Assembly: GCA_003509305.1 (NCBI GenBank)
Contig: DOMU01000013.1
Span: forward strand, 1 to 9,111
Length of the DNA stretch: 9,111 nt
Direction of reading: 5' to 3'
Source: Desulfobulbaceae bacterium
GTDB lineage: Bacteria; Desulfobacterota; Desulfobulbia; Desulfobulbales; Desulfocapsaceae
The notes under the pieces were generated by a model. The model was given only the letters and a program-made list of their open reading frames with translations. It did not search any database and was not told the origin of the DNA. The first letter of the stretch is position 1; each line of letters opens with the position of its first letter. This document shows, in pieces, positions 1 through 6,736 of the stretch. The position numbers were made by a program, and so were the translations under genes.

Positions 1-2511
1 TGCCAGCGGTACGCCCACCGCCACGGCGCAGGCGCAGGCGGCTATGGCGCATTCGACATGGTGGCGCCCAATCAGCGGCAACACGATTTTCTGGCGCTGC
101 TCGGCGTGGCACAGGGTGAAAGCGAGATCGTTTTCCCCTTCACCAATATGTTCCGCCCAGATATCGGCCCGCGGGCAGGCGGCCTGACCACGCGCCGAAA
201 AGATCAGGCGCCGCTGCGGGTAACGACTGGCCATGGCCACAATGTGTGGATCGTCGCCGTTGACGATCAGGACAGCCTCGTCTCCGGCCTCGGCGAACAG
301 CTCTTCTTTGGCGCGGGCGACACCGTTGATGTCGCCAAGGCCCTCCAGATGCACGCCGTGGACATTGGTGATGCAGCAAATATCGGCATCGGCGGTTGCC
401 GCCATGCGGGCGATTTCCCCGGGCGCATTCATACCCATCTCCACCACGGCGGCGCGGTGACGCGGGCCAATAGCCAGAAGCGTCAGAGGCAGACCGATCA
501 GATTGTTCAGATTGCCTGTGGTCGACAGTACGCAGTCGCTGGGATTGTCCGGCCCCGGATAGTGGGCGCGCAGAATGGCGGCCAGCATTTCCTTGGTTGT
601 GGTTTTGCCGCAACTTCCGGTAATGGCAACGATTTTCGGCTGAATGACCTCGGCCATCAAACGGCGGCGAAAAGCGGCGAGCTGGTGCAAAGCCAGCAAG
701 GTATCATCGACTTCGAGAACAGGAATAAGCAGGCCCGGCGATTTTTTGCCACGGTCAACAACCAGGCAGCCGGCGCCCGCCGCCTCGGCTTTTTCTTGGA
801 AATCGTGGCCGTCGAAGTTATCACCTTTCAGCGCGACGAAAATATCGACCCCGCCAATACTACGGGTATCAGTGGAAACCTCGGCCAGCGGCATTTCTTT
901 CTCGCCAGCGCGCAGACAGCCGCCGGTGGCGGCGACGAGATCGGGCAGACGCCAGGCCGTAAGCGCTGTCAAGGCTTCGAGGCTGTCGTCAAAAAAGTGT
1001 TTACCATCTTTTCCCTGTTGGTAACGTTCGTGGCCCTTGCCAAGAAGAGCGACGATATCGCCTGGTTCCGCCGCCCGCACCGCCAGTTTGATCGCCAAGG
1101 CCCGGTCGCCGATATTGACGAAGCCGGATTCTCCCGCCAGATCACCGAGGAGCCAGGCCGCATCGCGCTGAGTCATTCCGGTGGCAAGAACACCAGCTTC
1201 GATCTCATGGCGGATTTGTTCCGGCGTTTCACCGCGCGGATTGTCATCGGCGATCAGCAAGATATCGGCCAGCTCCGCCGCCACCTCACCCATCAGCGGA
1301 CGCTTCTTTTTGTCTCGGTCGCCGCCACAACCGATGACACAAAAAAGCCATTTGTGCGGTAATTCTTTCAGGGTCGCAAGCGCTTTACGCACGGCATCCG
1401 GCGTATGGGCGTAATCGACAAAGACCGTGGGCCGCGAGACAGCGAGTGAAGCGGCCTCTACCCGCTGCAAACGTCCTGGCGCGCCCTTGGCTTTTACCAG
1501 GCCATTTCGGAGTTGCTGAATATCCATGCCAATGGCCAGCAGCAGAGCCGCCGCCACCAGTAGATTTTCGGCGTTGAAGCCACCCGCCAGCGGACTCGTC
1601 AGCACGAATTTTCCCCAGCGCCCGGCCAGTTCGTGACGGCTCCCCTGGGCATTGCTTGCGGCGGCAAGCAGCCGTATATCCGCATTCCGCTTATGACCAC
1701 AGAGGATGAAACGCACGCCTAGGTTCAGACAGAATGCCAGCAGCTTTTCCGCCCACGGGCCGGCGTCACCGTTGATTACGGCGATAGCGTTTTTTTGCAG
1801 ATGACGGCTGAAAAGGAGCTGTTTGGCCGCGAAATAATCGGCCATATCGGCGTGGTAATCAAGGTGATCCTGGCTCAGGTTGGTGAAAGCGGCGCAATCG
1901 AAGCGCAGATTGCCGAGCCGCTGTTGTACCAAGGCGTGCGACGATACCTCCATGATTACCGTCTTTACCCCGGCGTCGGCCATCTCCCGCAGAAGAGCCT
2001 GTAAAACCAGGGCATCCGGCGTCGTGTTGGGCGATGGCAGTGTCACCGTTGTACCGAGAGAGGTGTAGCGGTAATTGACGGTGCCGATGACACCCACCGT
2101 TTCTCCAGCCGCCAGCAGGCATTGTTCGACCAGATAACTGACCGTGGTTTTACCGTTGGTGCCGGTGACGGCTAAAAGCCGCAGCCCATCCGCCGGACGG
2201 CCATAATAATTTTCGGCCATGACCGCGTAGGCGAAGCGGGAATCAGCCACCTCGACCACCACCCCATGCCAGCCAGCCAGCGCTTCCGGTGACCAGAGTC
2301 CGGCCTGTACCACCACGGCGGCGGCGCCGGCGAGGGTAGCCTGACGCAGAAAAAGATGGCCATCCGCTACACTTCCGCGCAGAGCGACAAAAACATCACC
2401 AGGATGCACCTGGCGCGAATCAGCGGTGAAAGCCTGTACCGGGATGTCCGTCATCGCCTTCACGGCGAGACCAGACAACAAATCTTTGAGATTCATGGAG
2501 ACGCGGTTCAT
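1..2511 (-). CDS. murEF: MurE-MurF fusion: UDP-MurNAc-tripeptide synthetase fused to D-Ala-D-Ala-adding ligase (C-terminus beyond window)
   Basis: Two successive cytoplasmic ATP-dependent ligases of peptidoglycan precursor synthesis lie in one frame. MurE adds the third amino acid to UDP-MurNAc-L-Ala-D-Glu, and MurF then adds D-Ala-D-Ala. I read the frame codon by codon from ATG at 2511 to base 1 and found no stop: 837 codons, still open. MurE part, about residues 1-515: P-loop GTNGKTT at 117-123, the lysine that is carbamylated in the family at K230 (AAKQLLF), DNPR at 423-426 (the signature of meso-DAP-adding enzymes), and a GKGHE C-terminal motif. MurF part, from about residue 518: a STDTR...FVALKG N-terminal domain, P-loop GSCGKTT at 632-638, GNLNN, EMGMNAPGEI and ITNV motifs. 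About 320 of the usual roughly 450 MurF residues are visible. The linker is almost nil (LTALTAWRLPDL). The start overlaps the upstream PBP stop as ATGA, with GGAGGGG about 11 nt upstream, so translation is probably coupled. Confidence 0.95.
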   Translation of the reverse strand, partial: MNRVSMNLKDLLSGLAVKAMTDIPVQAFTADSRQVHPGDVFVALRGSVADGHLFLRQATLAGAAAVVVQAGLWSPEALAGWHGVVVEVADSRFAYAVMAENYYGRPADGLRLLAVTGTNGKTTVSYLVEQCLLAAGETVGVIGTVNYRYTSLGTTVTLPSPNTTPDALVLQALLREMADAGVKTVIMEVSSHALVQQRLGNLRFDCAAFTNLSQDHLDYHADMADYFAAKQLLFSRHLQKNAIAVINGDAGPWAEKLLAFCLNLGVRFILCGHKRNADIRLLAAASNAQGSRHELAGRWGKFVLTSPLAGGFNAENLLVAAALLLAIGMDIQQLRNGLVKAKGAPGRLQRVEAASLAVSRPTVFVDYAHTPDAVRKALATLKELPHKWLFCVIGCGGDRDKKKRPLMGEVAAELADILLIADDNPRGETPEQIRHEIEAGVLATGMTQRDAAWLLGDLAGESGFVNIGDRALAIKLAVRAAEPGDIVALLGKGHERYQQGKDGKHFFDDSLEALTALTAWRLPDLVAATGGCLRAGEKEMPLAEVSTDTRSIGGVDIFVALKGDNFDGHDFQEKAEAAGAGCLVVDRGKKSPGLLIPVLEVDDTLLALHQLAAFRRRLMAEVIQPKIVAITGSCGKTTTKEMLAAILRAHYPGPDNPSDCVLSTTGNLNNLIGLPLTLLAIGPRHRAAVVEMGMNAPGEIARMAATADADICCITNVHGVHLEGLGDINGVARAKEELFAEAGDEAVLIVNGDDPHIVAMASRYPQRRLIFSARGQAACPRADIWAEHIGEGENDLAFTLCHAEQRQKIVLPLIGRHHVECAIAACACAVAVGVPLA

Positions 2512-4511
2512 GGTAGTTTCCGCCCCTCCGCTTTGATTTGTTGCCGGAGCCTTTCAACTTCTCTGGCACCCCTGGCTTTTACCGGCGAGACCGCCGCCAC
2601 GTTTTCGGCCAGATTGCGCTTTTTGATTTTTTCAATTGTGATGTCCGCCGGATTGCGCAACACCAGTTGGCAGACCGTGTCAGCCTTGATGGCGGCCCCG
2701 GCGGCGGGCGTTTGCCGCAGCACATCGCCGCTGCCGGTAATTTCAAGGCGGCAAGGCGCGCCATTCAAAAGCCGTAAGCCGCGGCGCAGGCTCATGCCAG
2801 CCATATCCGGCATCAGCCAGTCTTTCGCTATGGCCGGAGCTTCTTGCTGGTCACCACCAATCAGGATATGCCGTCGCAGACTATCGCGGTTTGTCGAATA
2901 GGCGCCGGAACTGTCAGAGTGCGCGGCGGCATAACCGCGTAGACCGCGCCCGACTTCGACAAACATCAAAACCCGCTCAAGCAAGGCGTTGATTTCGGCC
3001 ATGTCATCGGCTTTTTCCCGTTCATCCCGAGCCGGAACGCCGGAGCCGACCTTACGAACGCTGACCAGCAAGACATATTCGGGACGCTTCTCCGGCATCG
3101 CGACGGCATACAACTGATGCCGCGCAAAGCCGGCCTTCCCGCCGATTTTCTGACAATCTCTATAGTCATAAAAGATTGGCGCGCCACCCGCACCCGGCAA
3201 GGCCATCGACGCAAACAGCCGCAGCGCCTCTTTAGCCACGACTTCCGGCACTGCTTCCCGGGGAACATGGCTGTCGTCGGTCAGCTCGACGAGCACTCGC
3301 TTTTCTTTGTCGCGGTCGTCCGGATTGAGTGCCGCGGCCAGCGCGAAGGGCCGCAACGAGGCCCCACCTTTGGCGAGGATGCCGATTCCGGTCAAAAGTT
3401 GGAGCGGCGACAGTGCTTCCGGGACACTGCCGTAGTCGTGACCGGCAAGCGACGGGTAGAGATAACGCTCTTCCCCGTCATGAGCGAATAATTCCTGGTT
3501 GGCGAAATCGGCCCTCACTGGACCGCTGAACTGCAAGTTATTCCACAAAAGAAGTTCGCTGGCGTGTTTGCCATTTTCAGCGCTGATACTCCAGGGCAGA
3601 ATGGTTTTGCCATCCTCGAAGCTGTGTTGCAACCGAGCCACACCTTGCAAAAATAGACGAAATTTTCCCGGCAGCGGCATGGTCTGGGTGATGATGCTGT
3701 TCAGATCGTCCGGTTCGTACTGCTTGTACATATTGGGATTCATTGATGGCCACTGTACCGCCGCCAGCATTTGCCCCTGATCAAGATCGAGCACATAGGC
3801 GCCGACCCGCGTCCGCCGGTTGCCACCGCTAATTGTTTTTACCAGGTTTTCCATCAGTTCCTGGATCTTCAAATCGAGAGTCAGCATCAAATCCGGCAGA
3901 CGGCCTGGCGGGATGCCGGATTTTTTCAAATGGCTGGCAAATTGCAAAGGAACCCGGTCATAAGCGTATTCCGCTCCGGAAATACCGACCTCGTTTTCCG
4001 CATAGCCGATGATATGTCCCGCCACCACCTCTTCGGGATACGAGCGCACCGGTGCATGGACAATGGAAATGCCTGGTATATCCATAGCGGCAATCTGCTC
4101 TTCCTGCTCGCGGCTGATGCCCTTGGCAAGGATGGCGCGGGAAGCTTCCCTCATTTTTTTCAGCAATTCCTCCCGCGATTGATCGAGAACAAGAGACAGA
4201 CGGGCGGCGGTTTCCTCAAAAGAGTTGATTCCCCTGGCTCTCGACTGTACGGAAACCATCTGACGGCTGACCGCCAGCTCGGCGAAATTTCTATCGTATA
4301 TCGTGCCGCGCCGTTGTTCCTCCTGAATGGCCGACTGCCCGGCGGCACGGGAGACGGCACCTATCCAGGCAATGAGCGGGCGATGAAAGAAGTAAGCCAG
4401 AAATACAAACAGCGGCACCGCAAACAACCACCACAGCCATCGCTTCGACCTTCTCCGCCCATTGCCGTGAACAGCCCGCTTCTTGCCTTTTTTGCGAACG
4501 ATCCCACCCAT
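2508..4511 (-). CDS. ftsI: FtsI-position penicillin-binding protein with PASTA domain and degenerate catalytic motifs (likely pseudo-transpeptidase)
   Basis: 667 aa, class B PBP architecture. A basic cytoplasmic N-terminus is followed by one membrane anchor (about residues 25-41). Next comes the RGTIYDRN motif (69-75) that opens the pedestal domain, then a GISGAEYAYD segment (176-185), a transpeptidase-like region (about 232-490), a PASTA domain (about 566-619, starting MPDMAGMSLRRGL) and a basic tail. In active FtsI/PBP2-type enzymes the motifs read PGSTxK, SxN and KTG. Here the aligned positions read PGKFRL (K283 replaces the nucleophilic serine, L286 replaces the lysine), WNN (323-325) and KAG (459-461). 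I rechecked the codons at the first motif on the minus strand. The frame is open throughout, so these are substitutions and not a frameshift. The surrounding fold is recognisable (ALSPLQLLTGIGILAKGG at 366-383). ATG at 4511 has AGGA just upstream. The gene lies 48 nt after the FtsL-like gene and overlaps murEF by 4 nt. Inference: a septal-complex scaffold or regulator without D,D-transpeptidase activity. The symbol reflects position and architecture only. Confidence 0.85.
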   Translation of the reverse strand: MGGIVRKKGKKRAVHGNGRRRSKRWLWWLFAVPLFVFLAYFFHRPLIAWIGAVSRAAGQSAIQEEQRRGTIYDRNFAELAVSRQMVSVQSRARGINSFEETAARLSLVLDQSREELLKKMREASRAILAKGISREQEEQIAAMDIPGISIVHAPVRSYPEEVVAGHIIGYAENEVGISGAEYAYDRVPLQFASHLKKSGIPPGRLPDLMLTLDLKIQELMENLVKTISGGNRRTRVGAYVLDLDQGQMLAAVQWPSMNPNMYKQYEPDDLNSIITQTMPLPGKFRLFLQGVARLQHSFEDGKTILPWSISAENGKHASELLLWNNLQFSGPVRADFANQELFAHDGEERYLYPSLAGHDYGSVPEALSPLQLLTGIGILAKGGASLRPFALAAALNPDDRDKEKRVLVELTDDSHVPREAVPEVVAKEALRLFASMALPGAGGAPIFYDYRDCQKIGGKAGFARHQLYAVAMPEKRPEYVLLVSVRKVGSGVPARDEREKADDMAEINALLERVLMFVEVGRGLRGYAAAHSDSSGAYSTNRDSLRRHILIGGDQQEAPAIAKDWLMPDMAGMSLRRGLRLLNGAPCRLEITGSGDVLRQTPAAGAAIKADTVCQLVLRNPADITIEKIKKRNLAENVAAVSPVKARGAREVERLRQQIKAEGRKLP

Positions 4512-4559
4512 AAATTCCTGTCACGCCGCGGAACATACCAATAACGATTCGGATCGCGC

Positions 4560-5000
4560 TCAATTCATCCGGATCAACTGCTCCGGCGTCCCTTCAGCCA
4601 GGCCAAGTTTGTCCTTGTTTTTCTGCACGAGGTTGGTCAACTCGGCCTGAATGAGACCGTGTTGTTTTTCATGTTGCTGCTTTGCCGTGCTTAACCGCTC
4701 AATGTCTCGGGTAAAAGATCGCTGCATGGAGTTTCCCACCACCATGCTGATCATCACCATCACGGCGACGGTCATCACTATTTTGCCGGCGGTGCGGATC
4801 CATGGCGTGTTCACGCGCTCAACCATATCGCGCCATCCGTCCCGCAGACGCGCTGACATGGAGCGGCGACGGCGCGTGACGATACATGGTTTGCGGCGGA
4901 AGTTCATGTTCATGGCGGCCAGCAGCCGTTCCCACAGCCGAATGAAGAAGGAAACGCGATGTGAACGAAACGAATACCGTTTGCAGTGATAGCTTTTCAT
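4560..5000 (-). CDS. ftsL: FtsL-like septal membrane protein with long basic cytoplasmic tail
   Basis: 146 aa bitopic membrane protein. It has a strongly basic N-terminal tail (residues 1-70, including an RRRR run at 43-46), one hydrophobic segment (about 71-90, GKIVMTVAVMVMISMVVG), and a periplasmic coiled-coil-like helix rich in Q, K and E (about 97-131). The end KLGLAEGTPEQLI resembles the (K)LG-(x)n-P-(x)n-I tail of FtsL and FtsB/DivIC proteins. FtsL homologues diverge too much for identification by motif. The call rests on topology, size, and position between rsmH and the ftsI homologue, the classic FtsL slot. In the family, FtsL with FtsB and FtsQ links the divisome to FtsW-FtsI. ATG at 5000 has AGAGGT about 8 nt upstream and starts 5 nt after the rsmH stop. 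The tail is longer than the usual cytoplasmic part of FtsL, and M30 or M32 could be alternative starts, but they lack an obvious ribosome binding site. Confidence 0.8.
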   Translation of the reverse strand: MKSYHCKRYSFRSHRVSFFIRLWERLLAAMNMNFRRKPCIVTRRRRSMSARLRDGWRDMVERVNTPWIRTAGKIVMTVAVMVMISMVVGNSMQRSFTRDIERLSTAKQQHEKQHGLIQAELTNLVQKNKDKLGLAEGTPEQLIRMN

Positions 5001-5005
5001 GGCCG

Positions 5006-5911
5006 TTACCTCTCTTTTCCGTTTTTTTCCGCAACGCGCAGCCTAGCGCTTCTTGCCCGTGGATTGCGGGCCAATTCCTCATCCCTGGCAAAAACAGGGC
5101 GTTTTGTCTGCTCAATCAGGCTTGGATCGGCCTTAAACGCGCGCTTGACCAGGCCATCTTCCAGCGAGTGGAAGGAAATCACCGCCAGCCTGCCGCCAGG
5201 ATTCAGCAGATCGGGGGCGGTGGCGAGAAATCGAGCCAGATTTTCCAACTCATTATTAATGGCAACCCGCAATGCCTGAAAAATTTTAGTTGCCACATGG
5301 ATCTTCGGCGGATGAAAACGTTTGGGAATAACCCGCGCCACCAGTTCGGCCAGTTCGCGGCTGGTGCCAACCGGCGTTTTCTTTCTGGTTTCAACGATGG
5401 CGGCGGCAATCCGCCTGGCCTGCCGTTCTTCACCGTAGTAAAAAAATATATCGGCCAGATCCCCTTCGCTGGCTTTCGCCAGTAAATCGGCGGCGGTCTG
5501 ACCACGGCGGCGGTCCATGCGCATATCGAGTGGCTCATCCCGCTGAAAGCTGAAACCGCGTCCACCCTGGTCAAGTTGCAGCGACGACATACCGACATCG
5601 ACAAGGATGCCATCAACCGGCGCCACAGCCAGTTCGGCCAGTGCTTCGGCAATTTCCGCGAAGTTGCGGCGCAGGGCCGTAAACCGCCCGCCAAAACAGG
5701 AAAGACGTTCTTTGGCCAAGCGCAACGCCTCCTCGTCCCAATCAAAGGCGATCAAGCGGCCACTGGGCGATGACCGCCGTAAAATCGCTTCACTGTGGCC
5801 GCCCAATCCCAGCGTGCCATCGACATAAACGCCGCCTGGCTGTGGATCGAGGGCGGCCATAACCTCCGGCAAGAGCACTGGAATATGGATGGCGGCGGCT
5901 TCGCCAGCCAT
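5006..5911 (-). CDS. rsmH: 16S rRNA (cytosine-1402-N4)-methyltransferase RsmH (MraW)
   Basis: 301 aa, the usual RsmH length. RsmH methylates N4 of C1402 in 16S rRNA near the decoding site, using S-adenosylmethionine. The family signatures are all present: HIPVLLPEV (9-17), the SAM-binding DGTLGLGGHS (31-40) followed by FDWDEEA (56-62), DGILVDVGMSSLQLD (100-114) with GRGFSF and DEPLDMRM, ARRIAAAIVETR (165-176), TKIFQALRVAINNEL (208-222), GGRLAVISFHSLED (239-252), and the C-terminal NPRARSARLRVAE (283-295). No catalytic element looks missing. ATG at 5911 abuts the mraZ TAA with no spacer, and GGAG inside the mraZ 3' end serves as the ribosome binding site, so translation is probably coupled. 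It is the second gene of the dcw operon, as in most bacteria. Confidence 0.97.
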   Translation of the reverse strand: MAGEAAAIHIPVLLPEVMAALDPQPGGVYVDGTLGLGGHSEAILRRSSPSGRLIAFDWDEEALRLAKERLSCFGGRFTALRRNFAEIAEALAELAVAPVDGILVDVGMSSLQLDQGGRGFSFQRDEPLDMRMDRRRGQTAADLLAKASEGDLADIFFYYGEERQARRIAAAIVETRKKTPVGTSRELAELVARVIPKRFHPPKIHVATKIFQALRVAINNELENLARFLATAPDLLNPGGRLAVISFHSLEDGLVKRAFKADPSLIEQTKRPVFARDEELARNPRARSARLRVAEKNGKER

Positions 5912-6421
5912 TTACAGCACTCCGAGAGCGGCACGGGTATCGTCATGCCTGCCGGCGATCACCGCCAGCCGCTCACGGCCTTTCTCCCAATTTTCTTTGC
6001 CCCAGAGTTCAAAAAGCTTGCCCCGCCCAACCAGGACAATATCCTTCTGGATGCCAACCTGCTCACGCACCTGCTGTGACAAAAGTATCCGGCCCTGTTT
6101 GTCGAGCGGACATTCTTTAATATCGATCAGACGATTGCGCGTCTGCTCCAACTGCCGCGACATCTTATCGAATTCCGGATCGTCGTCGCCGAGAAACGGC
6201 AGGCGCTCTTCCAAATCCTCCAGATCGCTTTCGAGCTTCGCCTCGATCGCTTCCCAGTCCGTCAGAGGGAAGACGCGCAGATGCTCACGTCCCCAGATAG
6301 AAACAATAAGGATTTCAGAATCATAGAAGCGGAGCTGTTCGCGGAAGCGGCTGGGCAGACTCAGGCGACCTTTGTCATCAAGACAATGTTCCGACTTTTC
6401 CCGAAATCGCGCTTTGCTCAT
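5912..6421 (-). CDS. mraZ: MraZ, transcriptional regulator of the dcw cluster
   Basis: 169 aa with two SpoVT/AbrB-like half-repeats, each carrying the MraZ DxxGR signature: LDDKGRLSLPSRFRE (14-28) and LDKQGRILLSQQVRE (106-120). The second continues into KDIVLVGRGKLFELW (126-140). MraZ proteins form ring-shaped oligomers and bind short repeats in front of their own gene, and matching repeats are present here. I chose ATG at 6421 because AAGGGG lies 8 nt upstream and the MSKARFREKSEH start matches family N-termini. The frame is open further upstream to a TTG at 6502, but that TTG is the -35 box of the promoter, so an upstream start is unlikely. The segment between the half-repeats (about 64-98) is long and acidic (ESDLEDLEERL, GDDDPEFD), which makes the protein somewhat longer than the usual roughly 150 aa. 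Confidence 0.95.
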   Translation of the reverse strand: MSKARFREKSEHCLDDKGRLSLPSRFREQLRFYDSEILIVSIWGREHLRVFPLTDWEAIEAKLESDLEDLEERLPFLGDDDPEFDKMSRQLEQTRNRLIDIKECPLDKQGRILLSQQVREQVGIQKDIVLVGRGKLFELWGKENWEKGRERLAVIAGRHDDTRAALGVL

Positions 6422-6437
6422 AACGCCACCCCTTTTT

Positions 6438-6471
6438 CCCCACTTTGCCCCATAAACTTCCACTAACTCCA
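6438..6471 (-). promoter_or_regulatory. MraZ-box operator: four TGG(G/A) repeats at 9-10 nt spacing
   Basis: On the minus strand TGG triplets begin at 6471, 6462, 6452 and 6442 (spacings 9, 10, 10). The last two are TGGGG, separated by CAAAG. A fifth TGG at 6428 overlaps the ribosome binding region. Known MraZ operators are TGGG(N) direct repeats with about 5 nt spacers, or AAAGTGG-type repeats in mollicutes, giving one repeat per helical turn. The array starts just after the -10 box and covers the expected transcription start and the early leader, a position suited to repression. Confidence 0.75.
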
Positions 6472-6472
6472 G

Positions 6473-6502
6473 TTTATACTTCAGAGCGGCTTTCGCCGTC
6501 AA
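6473..6502 (-). promoter_or_regulatory. sigma70-type promoter of the dcw operon
   Basis: Minus strand -35 TTGACG (6497-6502) and -10 TATAAA (6473-6478) are separated by 18 nt, with 5 of 6 consensus matches in each box. The expected transcription start is about 6466-6467, giving a leader of roughly 45 nt before the mraZ ATG. The MraZ-box repeats follow directly. Confidence 0.75.
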
Positions 6503-6676
6503 GTCTTATCGACCAAATATCGAGGAGTTGGCAAAATTATTGTTTTATCAACAAACGACGATATGTCGTGGCCATCTGCGATACGCCATGCAACATAAAG
6601 TAGTCATCCGATCCGGCGGAGCGGAGGAACGGATCAAGGGGAAGAAATAAAAAAGGTAAAAATCCGGGAGGAAAGA
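6503..6676. other. Intergenic DNA between panB and the mraZ promoter
   Basis: No convincing gene on either strand. The part nearest the promoter (6510-6600) is AT-richer than its surroundings. It holds a short inverted repeat, ACGAC/GTCGT (6555-6559 and 6565-6569). Further right, GATCCG (6610-6615) and CGGATC (6630-6635) could form a 6 bp stem with a 14 nt loop. Neither has a clear function. Confidence 0.4.
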
Positions 6677-6705
6677 ATGCGGGCATTCAAGTGGAACACC
6701 CGCAT
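6677..6705 (-). terminator. Possible terminator downstream of panB
   Basis: A perfect 7 bp inverted repeat (ATGCGGG at 6677-6683, CCCGCAT at 6699-6705, 15 nt loop) lies 31 nt after the panB stop. On the minus strand it is followed by TCTTTCCTCC and, further on, by T-rich runs. The U-tract is imperfect. An overlapping alternative is the palindrome-like GAATGC-GG-GCATTC at 6675-6688. It would separate panB transcription from the dcw operon. Confidence 0.4.
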
Positions 6706-6736
6706 GGGATAAAGCGGAAAAGAACCGCTGAGAAAA

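Noticed and set aside
970..972. TTG as a separate murF start, making murE and murF two genes
   Set aside because: No stop codon ends murE before it, and no Shine-Dalgarno sequence precedes the TTG. One fused protein is the simplest reading.
58..1362. Long open frame of 434 codons on the plus strand
   Set aside because: It lies antisense to murEF, in the register that mirrors its codons. It has no recognisable domain, while the minus strand encodes clear MurE and MurF motifs. It is a GC-driven shadow.
3620..3700. A frameshift or sequencing error explaining the missing SxxK motif of the PBP
   Set aside because: The frame continues with recognisable family sequence on both sides of the motif, and the other two motifs are also changed, so a local error is an unlikely explanation.
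3771..4544. Plus-strand open frame of 257 codons opposite the PBP gene
   Set aside because: No recognisable motifs. It is antisense to a gene with clear PBP architecture and no ribosome binding site supports it.
6422..6502. N-terminal extension of MraZ from a TTG at 6502
   Set aside because: This stretch contains the -35 and -10 boxes and the repeats. ATG at 6421 has a good ribosome binding site and matches the family N-terminus.
6610..6635. GATCCG/CGGATC inverted repeat as a second terminator or RNA element
   Set aside because: A short stem with a large loop, no U-tract directly after it and no conserved RNA pattern that I can recognise.
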